From: Bacteroidales bacterium
GTDB taxonomy: Bacteria; Bacteroidota; Bacteroidia; Bacteroidales; Rikenellaceae
Direction of reading: 5' to 3'
Assembly (NCBI GenBank): GCA_910574205.1
Contig: CAJSYJ010000002.1
Span: 186,001-250,000, forward strand
Length of the DNA stretch: 64,000 bases
Positions 55,054-62,841 of this stretch are shown here, one piece after another. The stretch's first letter is position 1. The number at the start of each line of letters is the position of its first letter. The notes beneath the pieces are model-generated. The model saw only the letters and a program-made list of their open reading frames with translations, made no database searches and was not told the origin of the DNA. Position numbers and translations under genes: made by a program.

Positions 55054-56058
55054 TTAGGCTCCCAACTCCACGGTCTGCGTTACGGGCGACTCCCACTCGG
55101 CAGGCGTGATGGTCAGCGTGGCGTCCTGACCCGTGAGGCCGTTGATCGTAACATCTACGCGGTAATAGCCGTTGCGGCGGATCTCACCGCCCGCAGCTCC
55201 ATCGAGTTCCACCTCGTAGGTCATCGACGATTGACCTGCGGCAGTCGAGAAGTCGCCGTCCCGGTCGTAGGTCGCGTCGATGGTGGCCTTGATGCGGCTG
55301 CCGACGTTGCGGGCCGGACATTCGTACAGGTAGAAGAGGTTGCGGTACGTGCCCGACGAAAAATCCGACTGCTGCGTCGTCGAGAAGTTGAAAAATCCCG
55401 GATTGTAGGTAGTGTGGAACAGCAGCGTCTGCGTCGCGCCGTTGGACAGCGTGATGCTGTTGACCCTTACGACTCCCTGATAGAGCGACCCGAACTGAGG
55501 CGAGGGTGTAATCTGAACGGCTACTTTCGCCACGGTGCGCTTGAGTGTAATGGCTACGTCGGTCGTGGCACCGGCCGCTGCGACGGCCTGCGATGCCATG
55601 CCCGACATCACGAAGCCTCCGTTGCGCACGGCTTTCGCAGATACATCGGCGAACGCACCGTTGTATGCGGCCGCATTCTGTTCCAGCATGGCGGTCAGCA
55701 CGTCCGCGCTATTGACCTGCGACATGTCGAGATTCGCCACGGCGTAGAACTCGCAGATAGTGCCCGGCACGGCATCCGGCAGGGCGAAGGTCGCCTTCTT
55801 GGCCGAGAGTTCGGCTGCCGAGAACGAACGCTTGACCAGTATGTCGCCCGACGGATCGACGACGAACATCGTAAGGGTGTTGAGCGTCTTTTCCCACGGC
55901 TCGGCCTCGGCCGTCGCGCTACGGGTCGCAGGCTCTCCGTCGGTGAACGACACGGTGGCTACCGTCCCTTTCGAGGTCGCGTAAATTTCGTTTTCTTCCT
56001 TGTTGCACGAGACGAGAAGTCCCAAGGCGACCGTAGCCGCCAAAAATAAGTGTTTCAT
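55054..56058 (-). CDS. Fimbrillin-family (FimA/Mfa-like) lipoprotein
   Basis: A 334-aa protein with lipobox (LLVSC, Cys ~18). The typical fimbrillin signatures are NTLTMFVVDPSGDIL, EFYAVANLDMSQVNSAD, KRTVAKVAVQI and a C-terminal YYRVDVTINGLTGQ strand. Type V pilins of this family polymerise by strand exchange after lipoprotein export and protease trimming. It starts 54 nt downstream of traO, inside the tra operon. Confidence 0.85.
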   Translation of the reverse strand: MKHLFLAATVALGLLVSCNKEENEIYATSKGTVATVSFTDGEPATRSATAEAEPWEKTLNTLTMFVVDPSGDILVKRSFSAAELSAKKATFALPDAVPGTICEFYAVANLDMSQVNSADVLTAMLEQNAAAYNGAFADVSAKAVRNGGFVMSGMASQAVAAAGATTDVAITLKRTVAKVAVQITPSPQFGSLYQGVVRVNSITLSNGATQTLLFHTTYNPGFFNFSTTQQSDFSSGTYRNLFYLYECPARNVGSRIKATIDATYDRDGDFSTAAGQSSMTYEVELDGAAGGEIRRNGYYRVDVTINGLTGQDATLTITPAEWESPVTQTVELGA

Positions 56059-56112
56059 ATAAAAAGTTGATTTTATGCTACTTGCGTAGCTGTGTGATAA
56101 AAAATGTTCGTG

Positions 56113-56691
56113 TCAGTTGATGATGAACTTTACTCCGATGCCGTATTGCGTGTGGAAGTGTCCCGTCGTCGTACCCCACAAACAGCGTTCACGCCCCGAC
56201 AACGAGAGAATGATTCTGTCCGTGAGGTAGGCGTCCACTTCCAGCGTAACGGCCCCGCCGTAGAGAAACCGGTCGCGGTTGCGGATCGTCGCACCGTCGT
56301 AGAGCCGCTTGTCGCCCCAGTTTACGGTTTCGTAACCCGTCATGGCGGAACCTCCGATGTAGAAGAGGAACGTGTGCGAGGGATCGGCGAAGAACTTGTA
56401 GTAGTAGCCGCCCTCGGCCGTAAACTGCGCCATCGGAATGCGTCCGGCCTTGTAGGGATAGTAGCGCGACAGGTACTCGATGCCGAAAACCCACTTGTCG
56501 GCATGCTTCGCGTAGCGGCTCATCGCAATGCCGAAATAGTATCCCGCATCTTTGCTCGCAGCGGTGCAGAACCCGTCGACCATGCCGCCCCGAAGCTCGA
56601 TGCTGCGCATCCGCGGCAGGGCACGCTGGGCGTGCACCGTCCCTGTAAAGAGAGTGAGCGATGCGACGAGAAGAAACAGAAATCGCTTCAT
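56113..56691 (-). CDS. traO: Conjugative transfer protein TraO
   Basis: A 192-aa exported protein (signal peptide to ~21) with a beta-barrel pattern: MRSIELRGGMVDGFC, YYFGIAMSRYAKHADKWVFG, AQFTAEGGYYYKFFADPSHT and FLYGGAVTLEVDAYLTDRI. It matches TraO of CTnDOT-type elements, an outer-membrane component of the mating apparatus. The start lies 2 nt after the traN stop. Confidence 0.9.
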   Translation of the reverse strand: MKRFLFLLVASLTLFTGTVHAQRALPRMRSIELRGGMVDGFCTAASKDAGYYFGIAMSRYAKHADKWVFGIEYLSRYYPYKAGRIPMAQFTAEGGYYYKFFADPSHTFLFYIGGSAMTGYETVNWGDKRLYDGATIRNRDRFLYGGAVTLEVDAYLTDRIILSLSGRERCLWGTTTGHFHTQYGIGVKFIIN

Positions 56692-56693
56692 GA

Positions 56694-57614
56694 TTACCGC
56701 ACTTTGAGTTCGTTGATAACGTTGGCACGCACGAGGTCTTCATTCTCGACGGTGAATCTCTGATGACGGCCTCCCTGCTGTTCGTGCAACTCCACGACGA
56801 GGTGCTTGTCGTCGGCCAGCGTGAACTTCGGAAGCGTGAAGACCATGCGCTCGTTATGTCTGCCGTCGATTACCTGTACGTTATTGTAAGCCCGCACCGG
56901 CCATACGACCTGTTCCTGAATGGCCGTGCGTTTGGCGACCTTCTTATCGACGATCTTAAACGTAAGGTAATCCACATCGAACGGCACGTTGGACGAGTTT
57001 TTTAATTGCACGTGGAAATAGAGCAGGCCGTTATGCGAGTAAATACCTTTGAGCAGGTACTGTACCCCGAACCGTTTGCATCCAATATGCTTGATTTCGC
57101 GGCGGTCGTTTTTGTAGATGGACTTCATGATGAGCTTGACCAGCAGCGGCGATTCGCTTCCCAGCTCCGTGAGGTATACCTCCATCGCGTTGTTGGGCCG
57201 GTTCACCGCTTCGCCGTCGTGAATGAAGTCCGTCATCTCCACGGATAGTTTCACCGGCTCGTCGGCATACTTGACATTGAACGTATAGTATGCCCCGTCC
57301 TCGGTAATGACCGAGAGGTTGCTCTCGCGCGAGAAATCCCGCAGTGCGGCCTTCACACGCAGGACGTTTTCCGTGCCGTCGGCTTTCGCCGCCAGCAGAT
57401 CCGCCGAACCCAGATCGACGTAGCGGATTGCCGAGGGGAAGATGACGTGAACCGTCTTGTCGAACGTTACTTCCAGCGCATAGGGCGGAATCATGCGGTC
57501 GAAAGTCAGCGGACGGGTAAGTCCGTCGAACAGATCGCCCGTAGAGGGTTTTTCCTGCGCGTTTGCCGCGAACATGCACCCGACGAATGCGAATGCCAAA
57601 AGAATCTTTTTCAT
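56694..57614 (-). CDS. traN: Conjugative transfer protein TraN
   Basis: A 306-aa exported protein of the TraN/VirB9-like family: signal peptide (to ~19), then LEVTFDKTVHVIFPSAIRYVDLGS, the YTFNVKYADEPVKLSVEM region and the C-terminal KNSSNVPFDVDYLTFKI domain. It should form part of the outer-membrane core complex. It lies 53 nt after the traM remnant. Confidence 0.92.
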   Translation of the reverse strand: MKKILLAFAFVGCMFAANAQEKPSTGDLFDGLTRPLTFDRMIPPYALEVTFDKTVHVIFPSAIRYVDLGSADLLAAKADGTENVLRVKAALRDFSRESNLSVITEDGAYYTFNVKYADEPVKLSVEMTDFIHDGEAVNRPNNAMEVYLTELGSESPLLVKLIMKSIYKNDRREIKHIGCKRFGVQYLLKGIYSHNGLLYFHVQLKNSSNVPFDVDYLTFKIVDKKVAKRTAIQEQVVWPVRAYNNVQVIDGRHNERMVFTLPKFTLADDKHLVVELHEQQGGRHQRFTVENEDLVRANVINELKVR

Positions 57615-57667
57615 GTCGTTTGTTTTTAATGATTGATAAAATGGATTTTTCAGTGGCTTGTCGATTT

Positions 57668-58375
57668 CTATTTCTGTGGCGGTAGCAGCAGAACCGCATA
57701 GTCGGCTTTGAGCGTTACCTTCACCGTGCGCATCTTTTTACTCACATACGACGATACGCCCTGTATGGCACTGCGGCCCAAGTCGGAGAACAGCTGCGAC
57801 CCTGCGTCGTCGGTGATGGTAATGCTGCTTCCAATGCCCGACCCCATGTTGGCGGCAATCTCTTTCACTGCGTTGATCTCCTCCGACCCCGGCACGGAGA
57901 TTCCTTCGTTGCCGTCCATGTCGTAGACCAGCAGTTCGATCGGAATGACCGTTCCGGCATGTTGCACGGCGTTGATCGTAATCCCCAGTCGGTCGCCGGC
58001 GATGCGGGCGGCTCCCGCGACCACCGTTCCTGCCGGAATCAATACGCCTCCGGCCGTCATCGCTTCCGAAAGCCGCAGGGATACCTGCCCGCCATCGGTA
58101 ATCGTAACCGTCCGATAGATGGATGCCCGAATGCCGTTACGCTTCTTTTCCTGTGCATCCCCGCCGACGGTGTTGAACCCCCAGTTGCGAGGTTTCACGA
58201 ACTCCTCCCGGAATACCGAATCGGGCATCGGTGCGGCGAGCAGCGATACGACGTTGTGCCGCACCTGCTTGACGGGCTGCACGACAGCCTTGCCGGATAT
58301 GACGGCAGGCTGCGCTGCGGCAGCAGATCCGCGTTTGGCTTCGCTCAACTTCCTGCACGCCCTTTCGACCATCGA
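57668..58375 (-). pseudogene. traM: Truncated conjugative transfer protein TraM (C-terminal part)
   Basis: About 235 residues of the C-terminal TraM/VirB10-like domain are intact: FVKPRNWGFNTVGGDAQE, IRASIYRTVTITDGGQVSLRL, the TAGGVLIPAGTVVAG block and ISVPGSEEINAVKEIAANMG. Upstream of about residue RACRKLSEAK the reading frame becomes antisense to a different gene, so the N-terminal half with its membrane anchor is lost. Full-length TraM is about 400-450 aa. The breakpoint is within ~58355-58375. It is unlikely to support conjugation. Confidence 0.82.
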
Positions 58376-58742
58376 AACAGTTTTGGAGAACTTCAAGAAG
58401 AAGAACGAGGAACTGGCCAAAGATATTCCCACCCTGCAAAACGTGGTGGAGGGAACGTGGCGCAAGGAATCCGAACTGGCGGCACTGCGCGCCCAAATGA
58501 CGGAGTTGGAGCGCAAAATTCAACTGTCGCTGAAACCTATCGAAGAGGAGGCGGAGGTGATAGAAGAGACTGCGCTGATGGAAGATAGTCCGCGACATAC
58601 GCAGCTGAAAGAGCGCGGACAGCCTTTTATTCCGTCGCGCCTGCAACAGATAGCCGATGCCTCCGGCGGACGTATCGTCATCGGGCGTGTCGGGACGCAA
58701 ATCAAAAACGAATCCGGCGCAAACAAGGGCATCAAGATGTAA
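58365..58742 (+). pseudogene. 3' remnant of a large element gene (DNA methylase/helicase-like C-terminus)
   Basis: About 125 residues read rightward: STIETVLENFKKKNEELAKD, a coiled-coil stretch with WRKESELAALRAQMTELERKI and an acidic tail ending NKGIKM. From memory this resembles the extreme C-terminus of the ~1900-aa DNA methylase/SNF2-helicase proteins of Bacteroidales elements. No start codon or upstream part is present; the sequence fuses tail-to-head with the traM remnant. A strong terminator follows. The family assignment is tentative. Confidence 0.55.
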
Positions 58743-58747
58743 CGACA

Positions 58748-58775
58748 AAGCCGACGGCAATACCGTCGGCTTTTA
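58748..58775. terminator. Rho-independent terminator
   Basis: A 10-bp stem (AAGCCGACGG with CCGTCGGCTT) with a 5-nt loop, followed by TTTTATTTAT on the plus strand; also usable from the minus strand after the ParE gene. Confidence 0.8.
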
Positions 58776-58791
58776 TTTATACCGAATCATA

Positions 58792-59094
58792 TTACTCTCC
58801 GATTCGGCTTTTCAAATCCATGCGTTCGTGCAGGATTCTCACGATCTCTACGGCACTCTCGGAAACCGTCCGATAGAAAACGATGTGTTTGCCCGTTCGG
58901 TATCCGTATAATTCGGCCATGATTTCCGCGTACTCCCGGCCCAACGGTCGAGAACTGTCGGCTATTTGACGGCAGGTGACCACGAGCAACGCATAATATT
59001 TGTCGGCTTGAGCCTCAGACCATGTTTCAACCGTGTAATTCCAGATGTTCGTGAGGTCTTCTACGGCCTTGTTCGAGAAAAGCAGATCAGCCAT
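58792..59094 (-). CDS. ParE/RelE-type toxin
   Basis: A 100-aa protein of the ParE/RelE fold: FSNKAVEDLTNIWNYTVETW, then SRPLGREYAEIMAELYGYRTGKH and VEIVRILHERMD. ParE toxins inhibit DNA gyrase, RelE toxins cleave mRNA; the long central helix pair favours ParE. Its start overlaps the antitoxin gene by 8 bp, so synthesis is coupled. It may stabilise the element. Confidence 0.9.
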   Translation of the reverse strand: MADLLFSNKAVEDLTNIWNYTVETWSEAQADKYYALLVVTCRQIADSSRPLGREYAEIMAELYGYRTGKHIVFYRTVSESAVEIVRILHERMDLKSRIGE

Positions 59095-59332
59095 TTTTCC
59101 GCTGCATTTTCAACGTTCGCAGATGTTGCTCGGGATCGAACCCTACGGCGATGCCGCTTCTCACGCCCTCGTCGATTGCGCTCTTCAACGCCACGACACT
59201 GTTTTCCTGCTCCTCCAAAAGCCGCAGGCCGGCGCGCACGACCTCGCTGGCATTGTTATAACGTCCCTGCGCAATCGTGGACTGGATAAAATTCTCGAAA
59301 TAGGCTCCCAAAGCTACCGATGTCGTTTTCAT
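59087..59332 (-). CDS. ParD-type antitoxin
   Basis: An 81-aa protein with an N-terminal ribbon-helix-helix (TTSVALGAYFENFIQSTIAQ, GRYNNASEVVRAGLRLLEE) and a disordered toxin-binding tail. It should neutralise the adjacent toxin and repress the shared promoter, which has a full consensus at 59351-59381. Confidence 0.92.
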   Translation of the reverse strand: MKTTSVALGAYFENFIQSTIAQGRYNNASEVVRAGLRLLEEQENSVVALKSAIDEGVRSGIAVGFDPEQHLRTLKMQRKNG

Positions 59333-59350
59333 AATTCAACTCCTTTTCCG

Positions 59351-59381
59351 CAAAGTTACCAATATTTAGTAATACAACAAA
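59351..59381 (-). promoter_or_regulatory. Consensus promoter of the toxin-antitoxin pair
   Basis: On the minus strand TTTG (59378-59381), a 19-nt spacer, then TAACTTTG (59351-59358). The -7 ends 18 nt ahead of the antitoxin ATG, suiting autorepression by ParD. Confidence 0.75.
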
Positions 59382-59397
59382 TTTACGGCCGATTTTA

Positions 59398-59733
59398 TTA
59401 TCTTTTTCCGAACGAATTATTCTCCCGCTCCTTTTTCAGTTTGCGAAAATTGCTGAAATTACGCTCGATGAACCGCAATACGTCCGATTCGCGATAGAAC
59501 GTCTTGTGATAGATCATCTGGTAGGGCAAATCCCCGGAGGTACGATACCGTTGCAGCGTGCGTTTCGAGATGTTGAGCATCTTGCACAAGTCGTAATTAT
59601 CCAGCAGCCTGTCGCCGTCGGGCAAAACGGAGAGGCTTTGCTCCGCGGCGGGCGTGCACAACTCTTCGATGTGCTCCAACCGCTTGGCGAGACGTTGCAT
59701 CCAACCCTCGAAATACTCCCTGTCCAGCATCAT
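59398..59733 (-). CDS. HTH (excisionase/MerR-like) DNA-binding protein
   Basis: A 111-aa protein with an N-terminal helix pair and the HTH DNYDLCKMLNISKRTLQRY, then YRESDVLRFIERNFSNFRKL. It is paralogous to the pair at 43294-43895 and represents a second regulatory module of the same type within the element. Confidence 0.85.
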   Translation of the reverse strand: MMLDREYFEGWMQRLAKRLEHIEELCTPAAEQSLSVLPDGDRLLDNYDLCKMLNISKRTLQRYRTSGDLPYQMIYHKTFYRESDVLRFIERNFSNFRKLKKERENNSFGKR

Positions 59734-59739
59734 GGCAGC

Positions 59740-59826
59740 CTACTCTTTACACAGGTTTACAGGTATTCGTTCTATTTTTCCGATGAGTTCTTTGTAGGTT
59801 TTTACTCCGATAATAAGTATTTTCAT
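59740..59826 (-). pseudogene. 5' remnant of a second HTH gene or short leader peptide
   Basis: A 28-aa frame (MKILIIGVKTYKELIGKIE, ending NLCKE) ends 6 nt before the HTH gene. Its sequence resembles the N-terminus of the HTH partner at 43895 (EIVSIDTRLFDEMIRWVKSV), while the HTH part is missing. It is probably the stub of the partner gene lost by deletion; a leader peptide is an alternative. Bases 59827-60091 show no gene. Confidence 0.5.
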
Positions 59827-60015
59827 AATCCTTTGTTGTTTTGTTTGTTACAAAGGTCGATATTATTTGATACGGTAATAACGAGGTCGGTACGACTTTT
59901 TTGCGATAAATATTCTGCTGATACAATGATTGTTATGTCGATAAAGGAGTTCTGGCGGCAATAAAAAACGTAAATTCATGTCGAAATAAGGCAAACACCG
60001 ATGTCGGTAATCGCG

Positions 60016-60043
60016 ATTATGGATGGCGGAAACCATCCATAAT
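60016..60043. repeat. Inverted repeat downstream of rteC
   Basis: An 11-bp perfect stem (60016-60026 with 60033-60043) with a 6-nt loop, 49 nt past the rteC stop. There is no strong T-run on the minus strand, so terminator function is uncertain. Confidence 0.4.
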
Positions 60044-60091
60044 TTCATAAAATACTTATTTGGGTAATCATCTGTCCCGTTTTTGATTCGA

Positions 60092-60907
60092 CTATTTCTC
60101 CATGCGTTCGATTAAGGCCACTTTCAAACTATCGAGAAACGGAGTTTTCGTATTGCGAATCCGCATGTCGCTGAATGTTCGGGAAATATTCTTGTCCAAT
60201 TCAATATTGAATACTGTTTGCAAATACTCGACAAGCTGTGTCATGGGGACATTACCGAACACCTTTCTGCTATCGCATGCGAAGATCAATTCGTGAAGAT
60301 CCGTTTTTTGAGCAGACCATGTAATGCGTACTCTGGGTAGCGACAACGACGACCAGTGGTTCTCCAACCCGTCCAATTCTTTATTCAGATATTCCGTAAG
60401 AGACTCATTTGCCAACAACCGAGCTACGGTGAAATCACAATTGGTCGAAAACATCGGATCGCGTTCATAATAAAATGAATCGAAATAAAGAGCGACATCG
60501 GCGTGTCCGCGAAGATAATAGATCGAATCCAGATGGGTAAGCCCTGAACGGTAATAACGGACAAAATCGGAACGTTTGGAGTTATAGCGATCGATGCCTT
60601 TAATCTCATCAATCAAATACGCTCTTTGCGATTCGACGCCTTCCGGTCGGTTCATTTCGATGTTATAAACTTTCCGCCAATAAATCAACCCGAAGCACAA
60701 ACGGGGTTTGATTTCTTTGAAAAAGTGTATCTCTTCCGCATCATCGTGAAAGGTATAACCGGCAATGAAATTTTTTAATCGGTTGAAGGCTTCGGCATAA
60801 ACGAGTGAGGCATCGTGCGATTTTTTCATGATGTTCAGATCGGATGACAAAATCGGTTGTAGTTTTTTGTCCATCTCGCATTTCAAATGTTCGATAAATG
60901 TAACCAT
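60092..60907 (-). CDS. rteC: RteC family excision/transfer regulator
   Basis: A 271-aa protein matching RteC of CTnDOT: FFKEIKPRLCFGLIYWRKVY, FVRYYRSGLTHLDSIYYLRG, SLPRVRITWSAQKTDLHELI and the C-terminal winged-helix FNIELDKNISRTFSDMRIRN. RteC activates the excision operon in the tetracycline-inducible cascade of CTnDOT, downstream of RteA/RteB. No rteA, rteB or tetQ is present here, so this copy is either constitutive, controlled otherwise or orphaned. AT-richer than the flanking genes. Confidence 0.92.
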   Translation of the reverse strand: MVTFIEHLKCEMDKKLQPILSSDLNIMKKSHDASLVYAEAFNRLKNFIAGYTFHDDAEEIHFFKEIKPRLCFGLIYWRKVYNIEMNRPEGVESQRAYLIDEIKGIDRYNSKRSDFVRYYRSGLTHLDSIYYLRGHADVALYFDSFYYERDPMFSTNCDFTVARLLANESLTEYLNKELDGLENHWSSLSLPRVRITWSAQKTDLHELIFACDSRKVFGNVPMTQLVEYLQTVFNIELDKNISRTFSDMRIRNTKTPFLDSLKVALIERMEK

Positions 60908-60947
60908 AGCTTTGTGTTTAGGATTGGTATTTAACAGAATTGCATAG

Positions 60948-60979
60948 AATAAGGCGTGAAATCATTTCCACGCCTTATT
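60948..60979. repeat. Inverted repeat upstream of rteC
   Basis: An 11-bp perfect stem (60948-60958 with 60969-60979) with a 10-nt loop lies 40 nt upstream of rteC in the AT-rich gap 60908-61105. It could be an operator, an attenuator or part of the element end. Confidence 0.4.
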
Positions 60980-61105
60980 CGAGCTCATTAAATTCTATTA
61001 TTTATTGAATATGCAAAATACACTGGGTATTAGCTTTTTATAAGTAGCATATACCGCATAAAGTAATGGATTTTGAATTTTATTAGGTATTATAACTGCA
61101 AAAAT

Positions 61106-61864
61106 TTATGTATTTGCTTTTACTATTCCGTTGACAGGATCGAACCGCACGCCGTCGTTGCTGAAGAGCCGCTCGATATGGCCGCTGCGGGCCATCTCCG
61201 CCGTCGGGAGACAGTGTAGCTGCGGCGGGTCGATAAGTGCGATGCTGTCGGCGAGCGACAGGGCGATGTCGAGTTCGTGGGTGGAGAACAAGATGCACTT
61301 GCCCTCGTCGTGCGCCAATCGCGCCAGTAGCGAGCAAAGTTCGTAACGGTTGGGCAAGTCGAGGAACGAGGTGGGCTCGTCGAGCAGGATGACGGGCGTC
61401 TGTTGCGCCAGTGCGCGGGCAATCATAATGCGCTGGCACTCGCCGTCCGACATCTTATCCATCGTCCGATGTGCATAAGCCTCCATTCCCACCGAGGCGA
61501 GCGACCGTGCCACGATCTCCTTGTCGGCATCCTGCATCCGTCCTATCCAGTCGGTGTAGGGAGCACGGCCGACGGCTACCACGTCCTCGCATTTAAGGTT
61601 GGCGATACGCGTGCGCTCTGTCGTGACGAATGCCAGCTTCTTTGCCATTTCGTCGGCTCTCATGTCGGAAATATCACGTCCGTCGAGCAGAATTTCGCCC
61701 GAATAGCGGCGGTTGAGCCCCGCTATGGCGCGCAGCAGCGTCGATTTGCCCGTGCCATTGCGTCCGATAAGCGCCGTCAGCGTACCTTTCGGAATAGTGG
61801 CGTTTACTTCGCGAAGCAGTGTGCGTTCGCCATAGCCGATGGAAAAATCGTGCAGCCGTATCAT
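61106..61864 (-). CDS. ABC transporter ATPase, FecE/BtuD type
   Basis: A 252-aa ATPase for an iron-chelate, heme or cobalamin importer. Walker A is GRNGTGKSTLLRAIAGL, the signature MSDGECQRIMIARAL has Asp in place of the usual second Gly region, and Walker B is VILLDEPTSFLDLP. The ATG at 61864 overlaps the permease stop by 4 bp (ATGA), which fixes the start. Third gene of a binding-protein, permease, ATPase operon. Confidence 0.92.
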   Translation of the reverse strand: MIRLHDFSIGYGERTLLREVNATIPKGTLTALIGRNGTGKSTLLRAIAGLNRRYSGEILLDGRDISDMRADEMAKKLAFVTTERTRIANLKCEDVVAVGRAPYTDWIGRMQDADKEIVARSLASVGMEAYAHRTMDKMSDGECQRIMIARALAQQTPVILLDEPTSFLDLPNRYELCSLLARLAHDEGKCILFSTHELDIALSLADSIALIDPPQLHCLPTAEMARSGHIERLFSNDGVRFDPVNGIVKANT

Positions 61865-62841
61865 GCCGTAAAGGATTTGTTGCGCAACACCACCCACACC
61901 ACAATCGGGATTCCCAACAGCGCGGTAATGGCGTTTACAGGCAGGGTAAACAATTTGGAAACGAGGTCACAAAGGAGCAGCACCGCCGCACCCGAAAGAA
62001 GGGTGCCCGGCACGAGCACGCGGTGGTCGCCGTTGCGGAACAGCATCCGTGCGACGTGGGGCATAGCAAGACCGATAAAACCTATCGGGCCGCAGAAAGC
62101 CGTTACTGTGCCGGCCAGCAGTGTTGTCGAGAGAAACAGCAGTCCGAGCGAGCGGCGGATATTCAGCCCCATAGTTACGGCATATTCCTCTCCGAATAGC
62201 AGGAGGTTGAGCGGCTTGATCGTGATTACCGCCAGCAGTAAGCCGGCGATAACCGACGGCACGAGGACAGCGAGTTGTGGCACCGTCACGTCGCCGAGCG
62301 ACCCCATCGTCCAGACGACGAAGGCTTTCAAGGCCTCCTCTTTGCTTAGGTATTGCAGGATTTGCACTACGGCACCCACACCGGACGAGAACATCATGCC
62401 GAGAATCAGGATGACCATGATGTCCTTGATGCGGTGGCCTACGGCGGCGATTACGAGCAGCACGGCGGCCGCTCCCGCCCATGCGGCCGTGGCGATGCCG
62501 ACCGACGAGCCGACGCCGGCAAGCACCACGAGCGCCACGCCGAGGCTCGCGCCCGAACTGATGCCGAGCACGTAGGGACCTGCCAGCGGGTTGCGGAACA
62601 GCGTCTGCATCTGCAAGCCGCTGACCGACAGCGCCGCGCCCGCCAGCAGAGCCATAATTGCCTTTATCAGGCGGATATTCAGGACGATTTTCGCCGTCGC
62701 TTGCGGACAGTCGCCGCCCGTCAGAGCCGCCCACACGTCGCCGAGGGGAATGCGCACCGCACCGACGACCAGATCCAGCAGGAAAAGGCCGACCGTAAGC
62801 ACGGACAAAGTGACAAAAAGCATGGCGGAACGCGAACGCAT
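61861..62841 (-). CDS. ABC transporter permease, FecCD/BtuC type
   Basis: A 326-aa membrane protein with about nine to ten helices. FecCD-family landmarks are ALSVSGLQMQTLFRNPLAGPYVLGISSGASLGVA and, at the ATPase contact, CGPIGFIGLAMPHVARML. It abuts the binding-protein gene with no spacer. Substrate is a siderophore, heme or corrinoid by family. Confidence 0.94.
   Translation of the reverse strand: MRSRSAMLFVTLSVLTVGLFLLDLVVGAVRIPLGDVWAALTGGDCPQATAKIVLNIRLIKAIMALLAGAALSVSGLQMQTLFRNPLAGPYVLGISSGASLGVALVVLAGVGSSVGIATAAWAGAAAVLLVIAAVGHRIKDIMVILILGMMFSSGVGAVVQILQYLSKEEALKAFVVWTMGSLGDVTVPQLAVLVPSVIAGLLLAVITIKPLNLLLFGEEYAVTMGLNIRRSLGLLFLSTTLLAGTVTAFCGPIGFIGLAMPHVARMLFRNGDHRVLVPGTLLSGAAVLLLCDLVSKLFTLPVNAITALLGIPIVVWVVLRNKSFTA

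Larger units (their letters stand above)
36880..60907. mobile_element. Rearranged CTnDOT-like integrative conjugative element carrying CBASS
   Basis: The region opens with a tyrosine recombinase and ends with RteC. Between them lie excisionase-like HTH genes, PcfK, PcfJ, DUF3873, DUF3872 (TraQ), TraO, TraN and a truncated TraM: the right part of a Bacteroidales conjugative element. TraA-TraL, the coupling protein, relaxase and mobilisation genes are missing in this window. A junction at ~58355-58375 and two separate HTH modules suggest a deletion or inversion, or two elements merged. The ends are approximate because no direct-repeat att sites could be found by eye; the left end lies in 36880-37270. 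The 39.0-43.1 kb cargo is visibly AT-richer than the rest. Confidence 0.75.

Noticed and set aside
48795..60979. Element attachment sites based on the shared AAGGCGTGA near 48794 and 60951
   Set aside because: Only nine bases match, both lie in hairpin arms, and one copy is inside the element; coincidence is likely.
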